A stretch of 64,000 nt of DNA from MED-G105 sp039819085 (GCA_039819085.1 JBCBSQ010000011.1:35090-99089); one strand, 5' to 3'. Counted from the first letter of the stretch, positions 35,507-44,666 are shown. The notes: generated by a model from the letters alone, not told the origin. Program-made: numbers and translations.

Positions 35507-38338
35507 TCAGGCCTCAACACTAAGGCCCGCCGCGGGCCGACCCTGCGCCAGCTGCCCGTAGAGTGAGCGTATATGCGCGGCGTGGCCAACTGCGAGGGGC
35601 TTGATGAGGCACGCTTCGCCGACGCCCGCTGACCGCGCCAAGAGCTCGCCGAATCGCCGGCGCGGCGCCGTGCGTCGCGCGTCCCGCCATCCCGCGAACC
35701 CTCGGGCCGCCGCGAGGCGAACGTGAAATCCGTGCGCCGCCTTTAAGGCCCGCGCCACGTCATGTCCGATCAGGTCAGCCCGCGCGAGACGGTCAAGCGC
35801 CTCGTCGACGCTTGCGCTGCGCAGCTCAGGGTTCGCCGCCACGTGACGGTGAATGAGGATGGAGATCACAAGCTCCACATCCGCCGACCCGCCGTCGGGT
35901 TGGTCATAAGGGGAGAGGCTGTCGTGCTCATCCCCGGCCTGCCGCATGCGCTGCGTCCGTATGCGATCTATATCGCGCATCATTGCGTCGGCCCTGCGGT
36001 TCGGGTTGGCCGCGCCTTTCAGCGCGTCGCCGATCGCCGCGTCATCGCCGACAAGAACGACCGCGCGCGCATAGGCGAGACGGTCGGTCGCGATTGCTTC
36101 TTCGTTCAGGAAGGCCTTGATCCGATCAAAGCTCGCGACGAGCGGGGCGGCGTCGCCGCCTGGCCGCTTGTCGGCGCTGACGTTCAAAGCGAACGGTCCG
36201 TCGCAGAGGCCTCCCGCCTGCTCAAGGAAGGCGCGCGCTGCCGTTTCAGCGGCGCTGAGCGAAGCTTCCGGCGCGGCGAAGACGAGGGCGCTTTTCGCGT
36301 CAGGCGCGCCGTCAAATCGCGAGGCGAGCCGCAGGAGACAGGCGTCGTTCGCGCCAGCCTCCGCCGTACAGGAAGCAAACAGAGACGTGAGCGTCCGATC
36401 CTGAATCTGCCGCAGCGCGTCGGCGGCCGCGTCCATGTTCAAGATGCCGAACGCGGCGAGACCCGAGACCCGCGCGATGGTCAGTCGCCGCCACGCGGCG
36501 AGCTGCTTTTGCGAGTCGACCCCATCAGGCCCGAAGCGCATCAAGAGTTCGTCAGCGTCCACGGGATGGTCAATATCATCTGTCTGCAGAAGGAAGGCCG
36601 CGCCCGCGGCCGTTTCCGTCAGCGGCGCCGCAGTTGGACCGAAATCGCCAAGCGCATGGGCGAGGCCCTCCTGGACCGATGAGTCGCGCAGACTTGCGGC
36701 GAGCGTCTCCTGATCGACCGTCGTAGCGCGCAGGGTGGCGTCGAAGAGTCGCGCCGCAGCGTCGGGTGATTTGGTTTCGCCGAACGCCGTCAATAGTCCC
36801 GGCGCGATGGCTGCGAAGCGCGGCGCGGCGCCGTCGGCGTCCGTCCATCGCGCCGCCCAGTCATCGATCTGTAGACTGATCGCTTCACCGTCTTTAAAGC
36901 CAAGCGCTTCGAGGGTCGTCGCGTCTGGCCGGGCGTCGGCAGAGGCGTCGGCTGAAGCGTCGCTTTGTGTTGAGTCCCGTGATGGGCCGTCATTGTTGGA
37001 CGGGCGGAACGGCGCGAACGCCGCATGCGGTCCCGCAGCGAGGCGCTCGAACGCGTCTTCGGCGTCGGCCATGGCGCCGTAAAGGGCAAGGTCGAATTTG
37101 TCCGTCGACGAAAAGCCGCAAAGGGCGGCGAGGGAGTCGCGGTCGCGATCGAACGCGCCGTCGCCGATCATGCCGGCTCTGGAGGCGACGGTCAGGGCGA
37201 AGCGCGCGCCCGCCGAAAGACGTTCGGCGGCGTGGCGCGCCATGAGGCCGCTCTCGCCGGCGATCCGGATCGCCTCGGCCGTCCTGGGCGCGCGAAAGCA
37301 GGGTCTCGCCGCGCCATGCAATCGGCGCAGCGCGCTGGCGATCCGCACAAACGCTGCGGCCGGATCTGCGTCTTCGACCGGGTTGTCGTCAAACTCTAAA
37401 GGCGTCGCGTTCCAGATGACGTCGTCAAGTCGCTCCAAAACGGCGCCGCCCGCGTCAGCGTCCCCGGCGATGAGGCGCGCGCCGGCCATCCAATCTGCGA
37501 GTTCGCCCATCTGCGGATTTGCGATGGTCGAAGCGAGCCGGGCGTCCGTCTCGACGACGCCCTGCCCATTGACGCCGTCGCCAAGCGGCGTCTTCAGCGC
37601 AAAAACGCACGGCTCGCCGGGCGCCCCGCTCAGGACCTCCTTCAGCTCCGCGCCAATTCTGACAAAAGCGCGCTCAGCCGCGCTCGCCGCGCGATCAGTG
37701 AAGCGGTCGCCAGTGTAAACGACGATCGCCTCGATCGGCGCGCCGCCGATGAGGTCGCGCGTCGCCAAGTCGCCGCTGGCGAGGGCGAAGACGCCCTCCA
37801 TCGCGTCGCCTGTAGGGCCGAGCGCCAACTCGCCCCGGCCGACGGCCGCCCGCACAAGCCAGCTGAGAGCGGCTTCGACAATCCGATCGGCGAACCAGGC
37901 CCGAGATTCGCAGGCCTCTGACGCTGAAATGTCGCCCACGAGCTCGGCGATATCGAGCCCGACGTCCATCCGCCCACGAATGGAGGAAAGCGCGCCGTTC
38001 AGCGTGTGTCCGGCGCCGACGCCGTCGCGAAGGCCTTCAAGATCGGCAAAGGCGGCGTCCAGAACGTCATCCGCCCCGCCAAGCAGCGCTTCGGCCGCGA
38101 CCGTCGGCCGTCGCATCGCCGCCTCGGCCGTCCGGCGGGTCCGACCAAGGGCATTCAGCATCGCAAGCACCCGGCGCGGCTCCTCAAGGTCCGCGGAAGG
38201 GGCGGCGCCAAGCGCCTTTTCAAGCTCGCGCCGCCATTCCTTGACCCGCGCGGTGGCGCATTGTGGGTCAAGCCTGTCATTGTTCGCAGTGGTCGTCGGA
38301 GCGGCGGCGCGCGCCGGTGTCTGGCCTCCCCGGATCAT
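35507..38338 (-). CDS. GlnE-like protein with degenerate nucleotidyltransferase sites
   Basis: The 943-residue protein has the length and order of glutamine-synthetase adenylyltransferase/deadenylylase GlnE: LSSIRGRMDVGLDIAELVGD (residues 117-136) begins the first half, CVFALKTPLGDGVNGQG and MAGARLIAGD follow, RLTIARVSGLAAFGILN (618-634) begins the second half and PDGGSADVELVISILIHRH (814-832) matches the GGxxDIEF region. But the catalytic aspartates are gone. In the first site RELNVSSDIDLIFVY becomes RDLIGGAPIEAIVVY (194-208) and the VDLRLRP Asp becomes Lys249. In the second site the SDLDL pair reads AKSAL (681-685) and the VDLRLRP Asp is Ser721. It should not transfer AMP; a regulatory or binding role is inference. 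ATG 38338 follows AAAGGAG. Confidence 0.8.
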   Translation of the reverse strand: MIRGGQTPARAAAPTTTANNDRLDPQCATARVKEWRRELEKALGAAPSADLEEPRRVLAMLNALGRTRRTAEAAMRRPTVAAEALLGGADDVLDAAFADLEGLRDGVGAGHTLNGALSSIRGRMDVGLDIAELVGDISASEACESRAWFADRIVEAALSWLVRAAVGRGELALGPTGDAMEGVFALASGDLATRDLIGGAPIEAIVVYTGDRFTDRAASAAERAFVRIGAELKEVLSGAPGEPCVFALKTPLGDGVNGQGVVETDARLASTIANPQMGELADWMAGARLIAGDADAGGAVLERLDDVIWNATPLEFDDNPVEDADPAAAFVRIASALRRLHGAARPCFRAPRTAEAIRIAGESGLMARHAAERLSAGARFALTVASRAGMIGDGAFDRDRDSLAALCGFSSTDKFDLALYGAMADAEDAFERLAAGPHAAFAPFRPSNNDGPSRDSTQSDASADASADARPDATTLEALGFKDGEAISLQIDDWAARWTDADGAAPRFAAIAPGLLTAFGETKSPDAAARLFDATLRATTVDQETLAASLRDSSVQEGLAHALGDFGPTAAPLTETAAGAAFLLQTDDIDHPVDADELLMRFGPDGVDSQKQLAAWRRLTIARVSGLAAFGILNMDAAADALRQIQDRTLTSLFASCTAEAGANDACLLRLASRFDGAPDAKSALVFAAPEASLSAAETAARAFLEQAGGLCDGPFALNVSADKRPGGDAAPLVASFDRIKAFLNEEAIATDRLAYARAVVLVGDDAAIGDALKGAANPNRRADAMMRDIDRIRTQRMRQAGDEHDSLSPYDQPDGGSADVELVISILIHRHVAANPELRSASVDEALDRLARADLIGHDVARALKAAHGFHVRLAAARGFAGWRDARRTAPRRRFGELLARSAGVGEACLIKPLAVGHAAHIRSLYGQLAQGRPAAGLSVEA

Positions 38339-38519
38339 GAACCGGCTCCTTTGTTACGCAACTGTGCGCCCGCGTTTCGCCGGAGCTCGGCGAGCGCGAT
38401 TCGCTAAGGCGTTGGCATCGCATGGGGACGGTCAAGTCTCGGTTAAATCTGTTGCTTCATTTGTTGGGCGCGCCTTATACCGCAGGCGAAACAGTTAATC
38501 CGAAGGATAAAAACACGTC

Positions 38520-40154
38520 TTGACACGGAGGGTTGCGCTAATCCTGTTGGCGGCGCGGCGAGCCAAGGCTCGCCTCGCCGGTTTGCGCGCCGTTGCGGTA
38601 TGGGGGTTTGCGATTCTCATCGGCGCAGCGAGCGCCTATGGCGTGATCGGTTTTCTGTTCGCCATCAATTTTGTCTCTGCGCTCGCCTTTGGCGAGACCG
38701 AAAAGATGATCGTCAGCGGCGCGTCTTCGCTGGCGCCGTTCCGCGCATGGCTCGCGCCGACGCTTGGCGGCTGCGCTGTGGCGGGCGTTCTTTACCTCGC
38801 TGACAAGTCCGGTTGGCTCGGAGGCGGACGAACCCAAGGCGTTGCGGACGTCATTGAGGCGCGCGCCATCAAGAACGGCAAGATTTCGGCGCGAGCGGGC
38901 GCGGCCGCCGCGGCTGTCTCGGCGATCTCCATCGGCGCCGGGGGCAGCGCCGGCAGGGAGGGACCCGCCGTGCATCTTGGCGCGTCGATCGCTTCGCTCC
39001 TTGATGACAAGTTTGGTTTCAGCGCCCAGGACCGGCGCACGCTGCTCGGCTGCGGCGCGGCGGGGGCTGTGGCGGCGAGCTTCAATGCGCCGATCGCAGG
39101 CGTTCTATTCGCCCTGGAAGTGGTGATGGGCGCGTACGGATTGTCGATCTTCGGGCCGATCGCCGCGGCGAGCGTGACGGCGTCAGTGGTCGCCCGCACC
39201 CATCTCGGCAACTTTCCGGCAGTGGCCGCGCCAGAGTATGGCGACATCGCCAATCTCGACGTAGCGCTCGCCGCGCTGCTTGGGCTTCTGTGCGGTCTTG
39301 TCGCGACGACATTCCTGCTCGCGACGGAGCAACTGACGCTCGCCGTTCGACGCGCCGCGGACAAACGCAAGATCAGCTATATCTGGCTACCTCCCGTGGG
39401 CGGCGCCATTGTCGGCGTGATCGGGGCGATCCACCCTGAGGTATTGGGCGTCGGGTACGAAGCGGTGACAAACGTCTTCGCCGGTGAGTACTCGACGGAT
39501 CTGTTGCTTGTCCTGTTCGCGCTCAAAATCGCCGCTACCGCTGTGACGTTGTCATGCCGTTTCGGGGGCGGGGTCTTTTCGCCGGGTCTTGTCATTGGCG
39601 CCTTCGCCGGGGCGACGTTTGGCGGACTTGTCGCCGGAGAAGCGCCGACCGCGACAGCGGGGCCCGAATTCTACGCCATGGTGGGCATGGGCGCGGCGTC
39701 GGGGGCGATCATCGGGGCGCCGATCTCCACGACGCTGATCGTCTTTGAAATGACCGGCGATTATGAGCTGACCGTCTCGCTGATCCTTGCAGTGGCGCTC
39801 GCGACGCTGGTGACGCAAGGCCTGGCGGGCCGGACGTTCTTCCACTGGCAATTGTCAAGGCGCGGTTACGATCTTTCCGAGGGGCCGCAGGGCGTCATCC
39901 TGCAGACAATCCGCGTACGCGACGTCATGGAGCGGATGCCGCCCGCCGCGCCATTGCCGGACGGCGCGGCGCGGCTGCAAACGCAGGACTCATTGGGAAA
40001 GGCGCTCGCCGAACTGGAGAAGCAGGAAGAGGTCGGCCTGCCCGTCGTCTCTTCTCGGGCGTTGGAGGAAGTCGTCGGTTACCTTTCTCGCGAGAAGGCG
40101 CTGAAAGCGTATAACCGGGCGCTCATCGACAGTCATGTGGAGCATCATCGATGA
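38520..40154 (+). CDS. ClC-type chloride channel or transporter with CBS domain
   Basis: The 544-residue membrane protein has the ClC signature motifs: GSAGREGPAVH (gating Glu147), GGGVFSPGLVIG and GAASGAIIGAPIST. After FNAPIAGVLFAL comes Glu200 then Val201; E. coli ClC-ec1 has Glu203, its intracellular proton acceptor, at the second place, and channels have valine there. So this may be an anion channel rather than a proton-coupled exchanger (inference). The C-terminus (residues about 460-530) is one CBS-type half-domain. Start is uncertain: TTG 38520, or TTG 38547 after GGAGGG at 38527-38532. Confidence 0.9.
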   Translation: MTRRVALILLAARRAKARLAGLRAVAVWGFAILIGAASAYGVIGFLFAINFVSALAFGETEKMIVSGASSLAPFRAWLAPTLGGCAVAGVLYLADKSGWLGGGRTQGVADVIEARAIKNGKISARAGAAAAAVSAISIGAGGSAGREGPAVHLGASIASLLDDKFGFSAQDRRTLLGCGAAGAVAASFNAPIAGVLFALEVVMGAYGLSIFGPIAAASVTASVVARTHLGNFPAVAAPEYGDIANLDVALAALLGLLCGLVATTFLLATEQLTLAVRRAADKRKISYIWLPPVGGAIVGVIGAIHPEVLGVGYEAVTNVFAGEYSTDLLLVLFALKIAATAVTLSCRFGGGVFSPGLVIGAFAGATFGGLVAGEAPTATAGPEFYAMVGMGAASGAIIGAPISTTLIVFEMTGDYELTVSLILAVALATLVTQGLAGRTFFHWQLSRRGYDLSEGPQGVILQTIRVRDVMERMPPAAPLPDGAARLQTQDSLGKALAELEKQEEVGLPVVSSRALEEVVGYLSREKALKAYNRALIDSHVEHHR

Positions 40155-40180
40155 ACGGACTTGCGCAGGGTTTCCGCGCG

Positions 40181-41062
40181 TCAGGCGTTGGCGTCCGCTT
40201 CGACCGATTGAGATGACGCATTGATCCGCTCAGTGATTTCTGAAATTCGCGTGAGGCTCTGAAGCGCCACGGGGAGAATAACGGCGGATTCCATGAACTC
40301 GTAGGAATAAGTCACGATGGAGAAGATCTCTCCGGGCGAGGCGCCGGTTTTCGTGGCGGCGAACCAAAGATTGAAGGCGAGCATCGCCATCAAAAGGCCG
40401 AATATCAGTCCGTAGACGATGGATTCGGTATCGGAGAGCCGCACTTCATGTCGACGTATGCTGAGAAGGTGCGTGCGCACCGCCTCCATGACGCCGCTCT
40501 CGATACGTGTGACCTGTTCTTCGGCCTGCGCGTTCAGATCGCGGTTGAGCCGAAAGAAACGCCGGGCCGCTGCGCCATAGACAATGAGCAACGCCGCGCT
40601 CGCCGCGCCGGCCGACGCGGCGAGCGCGCTATGAAAGGAGAACAGGATAACGACCGACGCGATCACCTGGATCGTCGCGGTCAGGACGAGAGGGAGCTCC
40701 TCCTCAAGAAAGTCAACGAGCTCGCGCCCCATTGTGAGGCGCGCATTGACCGCGGAGACCGGCCGGCTTTGCGCGCGTTCGACAATCGCGCTCCCCAACG
40801 CTGCGCGCATCGAGCCATAGACCCTCGTATCATAGACCCTTCGGCCGACGGCGACGACGAGCAGCAAAGCGACTGCGCCGATAAGAAGGGCGAACGGCCG
40901 CCAATCATCCGCCAAGAGACCATCTATCGACCGGCCGATAAGCAAGGGCAGCGCAGCCAGAAGCGCCGTTTCGGCAAGCGTTATCGCCCATGTCAGGGAC
41001 GTACGCCGCCAGAATGCGCGGACGAGCGCGCTGAGCGACAGTCGGGCCCCGAGTTCCTTCAT
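40181..41062 (-). CDS. ABC transporter six-helix membrane domain without ATPase
   Basis: The 293-residue protein matches the transmembrane domain of exporter-type ABC transporters (LPLLIGRSIDGLL, coupling-helix-like EEELPLVLTATIQVIASVVILF, long helix GAASAALLIVYGAAARRFFRLNRDLNAQ) but ends before any Walker A, signature or Walker B motif. Stand-alone six-helix ABC proteins exist, and how they are energised is unclear. It overlaps the sterol-desaturase gene by four bases (ATGA) and is the third gene of the TetR operon. No gene for a separate ATPase lies next to it. Confidence 0.8.
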   Translation of the reverse strand: MKELGARLSLSALVRAFWRRTSLTWAITLAETALLAALPLLIGRSIDGLLADDWRPFALLIGAVALLLVVAVGRRVYDTRVYGSMRAALGSAIVERAQSRPVSAVNARLTMGRELVDFLEEELPLVLTATIQVIASVVILFSFHSALAASAGAASAALLIVYGAAARRFFRLNRDLNAQAEEQVTRIESGVMEAVRTHLLSIRRHEVRLSDTESIVYGLIFGLLMAMLAFNLWFAATKTGASPGEIFSIVTYSYEFMESAVILPVALQSLTRISEITERINASSQSVEADANA

Positions 41063-41949
41063 TCGGCCGCCGTCGCGGCCGGTCTTGGCGCGCTGTCATT
41101 CGCCGGGCTTGGCGCCCAGCCCGGTGGGCCGAATAGGTGCATCCAGCGTTCTTTGAAGCTGCGGGCGCGCCTCAGATCTTGGAAGAACTTCGGCAGTTCG
41201 GAAAACCACACCACCAGGGGATGCACGCTGTCGAAGTCGCGTTTGAGGCCATAGCGCGGGGTTTCCTCTTCAGGCTGATAGGTGCCGAACAGACGGTCCC
41301 AGATGATCAGAATACCGCCATAGTTTTTGTCGATGTACTTTTCGTCGCAGCCATGGTGCACGCGATGATTGGCCGGCGTGTTGAGGACGCTGTCAAGAGG
41401 GCCAAGCTTGCCGATGAGTTCGGTGTGGATCCATGTCTGATAGGCCTGAACGGCGACGACGCTGAAGAATATCAGTTCCGCCGGGAAACCGAGGAACAGC
41501 ATCGGCAAGTGGAATATCGCCGACGTAACGCCTTCGAGCGGCCCGAAGCGGAACGCGACGCTGATGTTCATAAAGCGCGAAGAGTGGTGAACGGCGTGCT
41601 GCGTCCAGAGCGCCCGCCATTCATGGGCGAAGCGATGCTCCCAATAATAGACGAAATCCGCGACAAGGACCGCCAGCGCCGCCGTGCCGATGGTGATCGG
41701 CATTTGCCAGGAAACGTATGTGTCCGCAATCAAGACATAGCCCGCATAGGCAAAAGTGAGGACAAAGATCTCCATAAGGAGAAATGGAATCTGCGTTGAG
41801 AAGCTTGCGAACATGTCCGCATATCCGCGCCATCGGAAGGAAGGCGTGAACAGCCCTTTCAGAAGCTCGATCGCGAGAATCGCGCCGCCAATGATGAAGA
41901 AGGCTTCATCAAGCAAGGCGCCGAACTGTTCCAGGGTTTCAGGCGTCAT
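41059..41949 (-). CDS. Sterol desaturase/fatty acid hydroxylase family protein
   Basis: The 296-residue membrane protein carries the histidine boxes of the diiron fatty-acid hydroxylase superfamily: HRFAH (near residue 107), HAVHHS (near 119) and HRVHHG (near 197). Four to five hydrophobic segments surround them. It should oxidise a membrane lipid such as a sterol, fatty acid or carotenoid-like molecule; the substrate is not evident. Directly after the TetR gene (no spacer) and coupled to the ABC membrane gene, so the operon probably answers to the lipid or toxic hydrophobe sensed by TetR. Confidence 0.9.
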   Translation of the reverse strand: MTPETLEQFGALLDEAFFIIGGAILAIELLKGLFTPSFRWRGYADMFASFSTQIPFLLMEIFVLTFAYAGYVLIADTYVSWQMPITIGTAALAVLVADFVYYWEHRFAHEWRALWTQHAVHHSSRFMNISVAFRFGPLEGVTSAIFHLPMLFLGFPAELIFFSVVAVQAYQTWIHTELIGKLGPLDSVLNTPANHRVHHGCDEKYIDKNYGGILIIWDRLFGTYQPEEETPRYGLKRDFDSVHPLVVWFSELPKFFQDLRRARSFKERWMHLFGPPGWAPSPANDSAPRPAATAAE

Positions 41950-42504
41950 CTAGTTTCTCCCTACTCCAATCGTCAGGGTGCGCCAGGCGAGGTCGGCGGC
42001 CTGGCTGTGCGTCGCTTCGCCGGCCTTGACGCTTTCCCAGGCCGCGAAAATGAGATGGTCATAGGCCTGCGCGATCCAGGCGGTGGGCGCGGCCTCGTCG
42101 AAGACGCCTTCGCTTTTCGCCGCTTCGATCAGTTCGCCGGTTTCGCGCATCAGGCGCTCGAACTCCCTGGCGATGACGGGATCGTCGTCCACCGGTTCGC
42201 GTGAGAGGAACCAATGCCGATCGCCGAGCGGGATGATGGCTGCGAGCGTCCGGCGCAGCGCCTCGCCATGGCTTTCGACCCCTTCGCAGGCGGCGTCCGC
42301 GGCCGCGTCCATTTCCTCAATGGCGATGAGGGCGAGCGTGCGGATGAGATCCTCGCGGCCTGCGAAGTGCCGGTGCAGGGTCGCCCGCCCGACGCCTGCG
42401 CGCGCGGCGATGTCAGCGAGGGACGCGCCTGGCGCTTCGGCGAGGACATCGAAGGCCGCCTCGATGATGGCGTCTTTCGGGGAGGGTCGGAGGCTCTCAT
42501 TCAT
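41950..42504 (-). CDS. TetR family transcriptional regulator
   Basis: The 184-residue protein starts at ATG 42504 (MNESLRPSPKDAIIEAAFDV). Its N-terminal helix-turn-helix, GASLADIAARAGVGRATLHRHFAGREDLI, is the standard TetR DNA-binding domain; the C-terminal region is a ligand-binding helical domain without assignable ligand. The gene begins inside its own operator, so autorepression is likely. It shares a transcript with the sterol desaturase and ABC genes. Upstream ATG 42522 and TTG 42540 in frame are less credible because they overlap operator and promoter. A conventional ribosome binding site is lacking. Confidence 0.9.
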   Translation of the reverse strand: MNESLRPSPKDAIIEAAFDVLAEAPGASLADIAARAGVGRATLHRHFAGREDLIRTLALIAIEEMDAAADAACEGVESHGEALRRTLAAIIPLGDRHWFLSREPVDDDPVIAREFERLMRETGELIEAAKSEGVFDEAAPTAWIAQAYDHLIFAAWESVKAGEATHSQAADLAWRTLTIGVGRN

Positions 42505-42522
42505 GAGACATATATGTCTCAT
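42503..42522. promoter_or_regulatory. TetR operator, 20-base perfect palindrome
   Basis: ATGAGACATA followed by its exact complement TATGTCTCAT gives a 20-base perfect palindrome at 42503-42522. It covers the -10 region and touches the start codon of the TetR gene. Palindromes of this length and location are the usual TetR-family operators; the link to this regulator is inference. Confidence 0.85.
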
Positions 42523-42540
42523 ATGAGGCGTAGTTGTCAA
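42511..42540 (-). promoter_or_regulatory. Promoter of the TetR operon
   Basis: On the minus strand TTGACA (perfect -35) covers 42540-42535 and a -10 (ACATAT or CATATA) covers 42517-42511 after 17-18 bases, inside the operator. The transcript would start near 42504, the position of the ATG, implying a leaderless mRNA. Confidence 0.65.
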
Positions 42541-42669
42541 TACCGTGGCCGGCCCGATTCAACGCGATCGCCGCCGTGCGCGACGCGCGCGCCCGGCAGG
42601 AACCGACGTTGATAAGCCAAGTCTTTGATTTGAAATGGTGATCTTCGCGATCAGGCGCCGGCGCAGCCC

Positions 42670-44199
42670 TCAGACGTCGAAGGTCACGCCCTGGGCGAGG
42701 GGCAGGTCATCGCCATAGTTCACGGTGTTGGTGGCGCGGCGCATGTAGGCCTTCCACGCGTCTGAGCCCGCCTCGCGGCCGCCGCCGGTGGCTTTCTCAC
42801 CGCCAAAGGCGCCGCCGATTTCCGCGCCTGAGGTGCCGATATTCACGTTCGCGATGCCGCAGTCGCTCCCCGCCGCCGATAAGAAGCGCTCCGCCTCGCG
42901 CACATCTGTCGTGAAAATCGAGGAGGAAAGACCTTGCGCCACCGCATTCTGGAGCGTGATCGCCTCATCAAGCTCCGTATAGGGAAGGCAATAGAGGATC
43001 GGCGCGAAGGTTTCGTCCAGCATCGGACCTTTTTGTTCGCTCATCTCAACGAGCGCCGGCTCAAAGTAAGCGCCGTCAAGGCCGTCGATCTTCTTCGGCG
43101 CGCCGCCTGTGACGTCCGCTCCGATCTGACGCAGATCGGCGATGACGGAGTTCATCTGGTCGGCTGCGATGCGATCGATCAATGGTCCAACGAGTGTGCG
43201 CTCGTCGCGCGGGTCGCCGATCGTGGCGGTCCCATAGATTTTCTTCAGTCTGTCAACGAAATCGCCATAAATGCTCTCATGAACGAACAGCCGACGAAGG
43301 CTGGTGCAACGTTGTCCCGCTGTGCCGAGGGCGGAAAACGCGACGGCCCGAACCGCGAGCTCCAGGTCCGCGCTCGGCGCGACGATCGCCGCATTGTTAC
43401 CGCCGAGTTCGAGGATCGCGCGAGCGAAACGCTTCGCCGCCCGCGGGGCGACCTCCGCGCCCATGGCCGTTGAACCGGTGGCGGAGACGAGAGGAATCCG
43501 CCTGTCGTCGACGAGCGCGCTGGCGACGCCCTTGTCGCCGAGAATGACCGAAGACAAATCCGCCGGCGGCGGGGCGCCAGTTTCTTCAGCGAAGCGGGCC
43601 GCCGCGCCGTCGAAGATCGCCTGGGTCGCAAGCGCGCACAGCGGCGTCTTTTCCGACGGCTTCCAGATGCACGGGTTCCCGCAAATGAGCGCGATCGCCG
43701 CGTTCCAGGACCAGACCGCGACGGGAAAGTTAAAGGCGGAGATGATCGCGACAGGCCCCAGCGGGTGCCAGGTCTCCATCATGCGGTGGCCCGGCCGCTC
43801 CGACGGCAGCGTGCGCCCGCCAATCGCGCGCGACATGCCGGCCGCGAAGTCGCAGATGTCGATCATCTCCTGGACCTCGCCAAGGCCCTCCGACAGCGTC
43901 TTGCCGGCCTCGATGGTGACGATGCGGGCGAGCGGCGCCTTCGCGGCGCGCAGTTCGTCGCCGAAAATGCGAACGAGTTCGCCGCGGCGAGGCGCCGGCG
44001 CGTCACGCCAAACCTGGAACGCCTCGACGGCGCGATCCACGGCCGCGCGGACAACCCCCGGATCGTCGTCAGCCATGCGCGCAATCTCCGTCCCGTCGAT
44101 CGGAGATGAAATCTTGCGGCCGGACGCGACTTTTTCCGGGAAGGGCGCGCCGATCTCTTCAAATGCGGCGCGGACGTCGTCTTTTGGGGAGAGGGGCAA
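42670..44199 (-). CDS. Alpha-aminoadipic semialdehyde dehydrogenase (ALDH7 family)
   Basis: The 509-residue enzyme matches ALDH7-type piperideine-6-carboxylate/aminoadipate-semialdehyde dehydrogenases of lysine catabolism: SAFNFPVAVWSWNAA, LELGGNNAAIVAPSADL, AFSALGTAGQRCTSLRRLFVHE with the catalytic Cys in GQRCT, and EKATGGGREAGSDAWKAYMRR at the end. Start TTG 44199 is chosen because GAAGGAG precedes it by six bases and the length then fits the family; the frame stays open to 44400 with non-family basic sequence. Other lysine-degradation genes are not adjacent. Confidence 0.9.
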   Translation of the reverse strand: MPLSPKDDVRAAFEEIGAPFPEKVASGRKISSPIDGTEIARMADDDPGVVRAAVDRAVEAFQVWRDAPAPRRGELVRIFGDELRAAKAPLARIVTIEAGKTLSEGLGEVQEMIDICDFAAGMSRAIGGRTLPSERPGHRMMETWHPLGPVAIISAFNFPVAVWSWNAAIALICGNPCIWKPSEKTPLCALATQAIFDGAAARFAEETGAPPPADLSSVILGDKGVASALVDDRRIPLVSATGSTAMGAEVAPRAAKRFARAILELGGNNAAIVAPSADLELAVRAVAFSALGTAGQRCTSLRRLFVHESIYGDFVDRLKKIYGTATIGDPRDERTLVGPLIDRIAADQMNSVIADLRQIGADVTGGAPKKIDGLDGAYFEPALVEMSEQKGPMLDETFAPILYCLPYTELDEAITLQNAVAQGLSSSIFTTDVREAERFLSAAGSDCGIANVNIGTSGAEIGGAFGGEKATGGGREAGSDAWKAYMRRATNTVNYGDDLPLAQGVTFDV

Positions 44200-44666
44200 G
44201 GGCGGCTCCTTCGGTCCTTGGGCGGCTTTTGCGCGCGCGTTGGCTCCGCTCAGTCTATGCCGCGCGCGCCGCCGCGCGATCAAGCCGCTTCTTGCCGTCA
44301 TAGCGCAATCTCTTGCTGGCGGCTCAGGATTCAATCGGCGGCGAGGGCCCTTGACGCTTCGCCTCCCGTCGTTGTGCGAGAGATCTAGGGTTCCGCTCAC
44401 TTGCGCCCGCCTCGCTGGCGCGCCTGGCGACCGACGGCGGTGAAGGTCGCGTCCGGGCGACGGCTCGCATCCGGATTGGCGTCAAGAGCGACAGATGCGC
44501 GATTGCGTCCTGACGCTTGCGCTATCGCGCGTCAAAGTCATCTGGATACGGATGGCGCCGCTCATGGCGTTCAGTCGCCCATCTAGTCGGCGGCTAGTCC
44601 GTTTTGAGAAGCGACTGCGGGGGTCGAACAACCCTATTATAAGCGTTCAGTAACTGCGAAGCGCGA
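44200..44666. other. Divergent intergenic region, ALDH and kinase
   Basis: These 467 bases hold the start regions of two divergent genes. ORFs here are arginine-rich and lack family or ribosome binding site support. CTAG-TCGGCGG-CTAG at 44583-44597 is a short dyad and TATTATAAG at 44635-44643 resembles an extended -10 for the kinase gene, but a matching -35 is not found. Nothing else is seen. Confidence 0.5.

Noticed and set aside
43304..44443. 379-codon plus-strand frame
   Set aside because: It runs antisense to the ALDH7 gene and reads as Ala/Arg/Ser-rich shadow sequence.
44401..44586. 61-codon plus-strand frame in the ALDH-kinase gap
   Set aside because: Arginine-rich, no ribosome binding site and no conserved feature; treated as chance.
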